32,426 bases of DNA from Pediococcus argentinicus (lineage in GTDB: Bacteria > Bacillota > Bacilli > Lactobacillales > Lactobacillaceae): assembly GCF_001437605.1 (NCBI RefSeq), contig NZ_JQCQ01000020.1, positions 1 to 32,426 on the forward strand, written 5' to 3'. The position numbers and the translations under genes are program-made. Within the stretch, counting starts at the first letter, position 1; each line of letters starts with the position of its first letter. The notes under the pieces are model-generated. The model made no database searches and had not been told where the DNA came from. It worked only from the letters and a program-made list of their open reading frames with translations. Positions 30,584 through 32,426 of this stretch are shown here, piece after piece.

Positions 30584-32392
30584 ATGACTCATAAACAAAC
30601 TTTTTCCACTATTCTATTGATTGCGGCGGCTGCATTAGTTTTACAGTTTATCTTCCATTTAAATCTCTATGCCCAAATAATCATTTCGATTGCGGGCATT
30701 ATTATCTCGATTGCCATGACTGTTGAAATGATTAAGACCATTCGTTCCGGTAAGTACGGCGTTGACCTATTAGCTATCACTGCTGTCCTTGCAACCATTG
30801 CAATCGGTGAATACTGGGCTAGCATTATTGTTTTAATCATGTTAACCGGTGGTGACACCTTGGAAGACTATGCATCTAAAGTTGCTGGTCAGGAATTACA
30901 ATCACTCCTGGATAAGAACCCACAGATTGCGCATCTAAAAAAAGATGATAATATTTCAGATATTCCAGTTGATCAAGTTAAGGTATATGATACGCTGTTG
31001 ATTAAGCCCGGCGAAGTTGTTCCAGTTGACGGTGAGATTACTAAGGGTAACTCAACCTTTGACGAATCTTCTTTAACTGGAGAATCACTACCACGTACAA
31101 AACACGTTAGTGATACTTTACTATCAGGCTCTATCAATGGCGAACAAGCAGTTGAAATGTCAGCCACACATATTGCGGCCGAGAGTCAATACCAGTCAAT
31201 CGTTCAATTGGTTAAAACAGCTAACACCCATCCTGCAAAATTTGTGCGACTCGCCGACCGTTATTCCGTTCCATTTACAATCGTTGCTTATCTAATTGCC
31301 GGTATCGCCTGGTTCATTTCCAAAGATCCAGTTAGATTCGCTGAAGTACTAGTGGTTGCCTCCCCCTGTCCATTAATTTTGGCTGCTCCAATTGCCTTAG
31401 TTTCTGGTATGAGTAGTGCCAGTCGAAACAGTATTATCGTTAAAAATGGAACTACTATTGAAAAGATGGCTGAACTCAAAACTATCGCGTTTGATAAGAC
31501 CGGTACAATTACTAAAGGAAAATTAGAACTGGCCGAAGTAGTATCGCAAAATAGATTTTCAACCGAACAACTACTACAATACGCCTGCACAGCGGAACAA
31601 CAGTCATCACATATATTAGCTCGTTCACTTTTAAGTACGCATAAAGAGATAAAATTACTTCCAACTGATGAAATTACTGAGATTACCGGTACCGGACTTC
31701 AAGCAGCTCTTACTACAGGTGAAATCATTAAAGTCGGTCGGCAATCATTTGCCAACCCTGATCACCCAAATGAGATTCAAATTTCTGACACCGCTATTTT
31801 TATTAGTATTAATAATCAATTTGTCGGGTACATCACTTTTAAGGATCAACTACGTTCCGAAACCATAACGTCACTAAAAACGCTTAAAAAACTCGGAATT
31901 CCACACACCTTGTTGATTAGTGGTGACCAACAAGCAATTGCCGAAAATATTGGTAAAGAAGCTGGTATTCAGGAAATTCACGGAAACTGCTTACCAGAGC
32001 AAAAAATTAAATTATTACAGCAGATTCCTAAAAAGCAACATCCAGTTGCAATGGTTGGAGATGGCGTTAATGACGCTCCATCACTGGCTGTCGCAGACGT
32101 TGGAATTGCCATGGGTGCCCATGGATCGACTGCCGCAAGTGAAGCCGCTGATGTCGTATTCCTAAAAGATAGCTTAGACCGATTACCAGTCGCTATTCAA
32201 ATTGCACGATATACAATGTCCGTTGCCAAACAATCTGTTTTGATTGGAATATTCATTTGTACCATTCTGATGTTGATTGCAGCAACAGGCGTAATCCCCG
32301 CATTAATTGGAGCATTATTCCAGGAAGTCGTTGATACTGTTACCATCCTTTGGGCATTACGAGCTCATAAATCAATTAAATTTATTAGATAA
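30584..32392 (+). CDS. P1B-type heavy-metal ATPase
   Basis: A 602-residue membrane pump that should export a transition metal. It has no N-terminal metal-binding domain. Motifs: TGES (about 165-168), membrane metal site SPC (260-262, in SPCPLILAAP), phosphorylation site DKTGTIT (from 304) and GDGVNDAPS (from 492). The usual P1B HP dipeptide after Ser-x is His-Ile here (SSHILA, about 342). The final helix has FQEVVDTVTILWALR rather than the HEGGT of P1B-4. The SPC motif and the PerR-like promoter site recall iron-efflux pumps, but specificity is unresolved. GAGGGTG precedes the ATG. It is divergent from arsR. Confidence 0.9.
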   Translation: MTHKQTFSTILLIAAAALVLQFIFHLNLYAQIIISIAGIIISIAMTVEMIKTIRSGKYGVDLLAITAVLATIAIGEYWASIIVLIMLTGGDTLEDYASKVAGQELQSLLDKNPQIAHLKKDDNISDIPVDQVKVYDTLLIKPGEVVPVDGEITKGNSTFDESSLTGESLPRTKHVSDTLLSGSINGEQAVEMSATHIAAESQYQSIVQLVKTANTHPAKFVRLADRYSVPFTIVAYLIAGIAWFISKDPVRFAEVLVVASPCPLILAAPIALVSGMSSASRNSIIVKNGTTIEKMAELKTIAFDKTGTITKGKLELAEVVSQNRFSTEQLLQYACTAEQQSSHILARSLLSTHKEIKLLPTDEITEITGTGLQAALTTGEIIKVGRQSFANPDHPNEIQISDTAIFISINNQFVGYITFKDQLRSETITSLKTLKKLGIPHTLLISGDQQAIAENIGKEAGIQEIHGNCLPEQKIKLLQQIPKKQHPVAMVGDGVNDAPSLAVADVGIAMGAHGSTAASEAADVVFLKDSLDRLPVAIQIARYTMSVAKQSVLIGIFICTILMLIAATGVIPALIGALFQEVVDTVTILWALRAHKSIKFIR

Positions 32393-32396
32393 AAAA

Positions 32397-32426
32397 TGGA
32401 GCTGGGAAATAACTAGCCCAAAAGAA
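32397..32426. repeat. start of a repeat-like sequence at the window edge
   Basis: GGAGCTGGGAAATAACTAGC, then CCAAAAGAA. It resembles the left end of the element at 7891 (GGGAAATAA, then a GCC-type step, then A/T-rich). It may also be part of a truncated terminator (GGG...CCC). Confidence 0.3.

Overview
The window looks like chromosomal DNA of a low-GC Gram-positive lactic acid bacterium of the family Lactobacillaceae. The evidence is AT-rich DNA, strong AGGAGG ribosome sites, a tmRNA tag reading AKNNNNSYALAA, an Apf-type LysM protein, a GRP-family sugar permease and a lactobacillus-type oleate hydratase. Companilactobacillus is my best guess, but the genus is not proven here. Start codons below were chosen by ribosome-site position, so several differ from the longest open frame.

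Layout. 0.1-6.5 kb (minus strand): manA, a serine hydrolase, then an operon of a TetR regulator and a heterodimeric ABC exporter with a palindromic operator at its promoter. 6.6-8.75 kb (plus): an unknown small protein, a tautomerase, a second GreA-type factor, a short MITE-like repeat and a DedA membrane protein. 8.8-11.1 kb: a CPA1 Na+/H+ antiporter (minus) and two tRNA genes with C34 anticodons (Glu-CTC, Gln-CTG). 11.2-15.2 kb: a small unknown gene behind a perfect 34-bp palindrome, then pgi, a GRP sugar transporter and fba. 15.2-18.2 kb: a two-component system and an apf-like LysM protein. 18.4-21.4 kb: a SugE/Gdx-type SMR exporter behind a guanidine-IV-like riboswitch and attenuator, small hypothetical genes, a nicotinamidase-like hydrolase, a Nudix hydrolase and a broken NTF2-like gene.

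21.5-26.9 kb is accessory DNA. Two AT-rich orphan genes (21.7-23.2 kb) precede an integrated element lying between two copies of an 18-bp repeat that is the 3' end of ssrA. Next to the far copy is the last 20 codons of a tyrosine recombinase. The element carries a candidate type I toxin-antitoxin locus that I consider the most interesting item in the window, a secreted C39-type cysteine peptidase with 42-residue repeats, and a PPP-family phosphatase.

26.9-32.4 kb: ssrA (tmRNA), a 49-residue small protein, a LicD-family transferase, an arsR-ohyA operon (ArsR regulator and oleate hydratase) and, divergent from it, a P1B-type metal ATPase. Two different palindromes lie in the divergent promoter region. 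The window ends just after the ATPase gene, inside a short sequence that resembles the MITE-like repeat at 7.9 kb.

Genes that probably work together: manA, pgi, the GRP permease and fba in hexose entry and glycolysis; TetR with the ABC pair in drug or lipid export; ArsR with OhyA and perhaps the ATPase in a membrane or metal stress response; guanidine RNA with SugE in guanidinium export.
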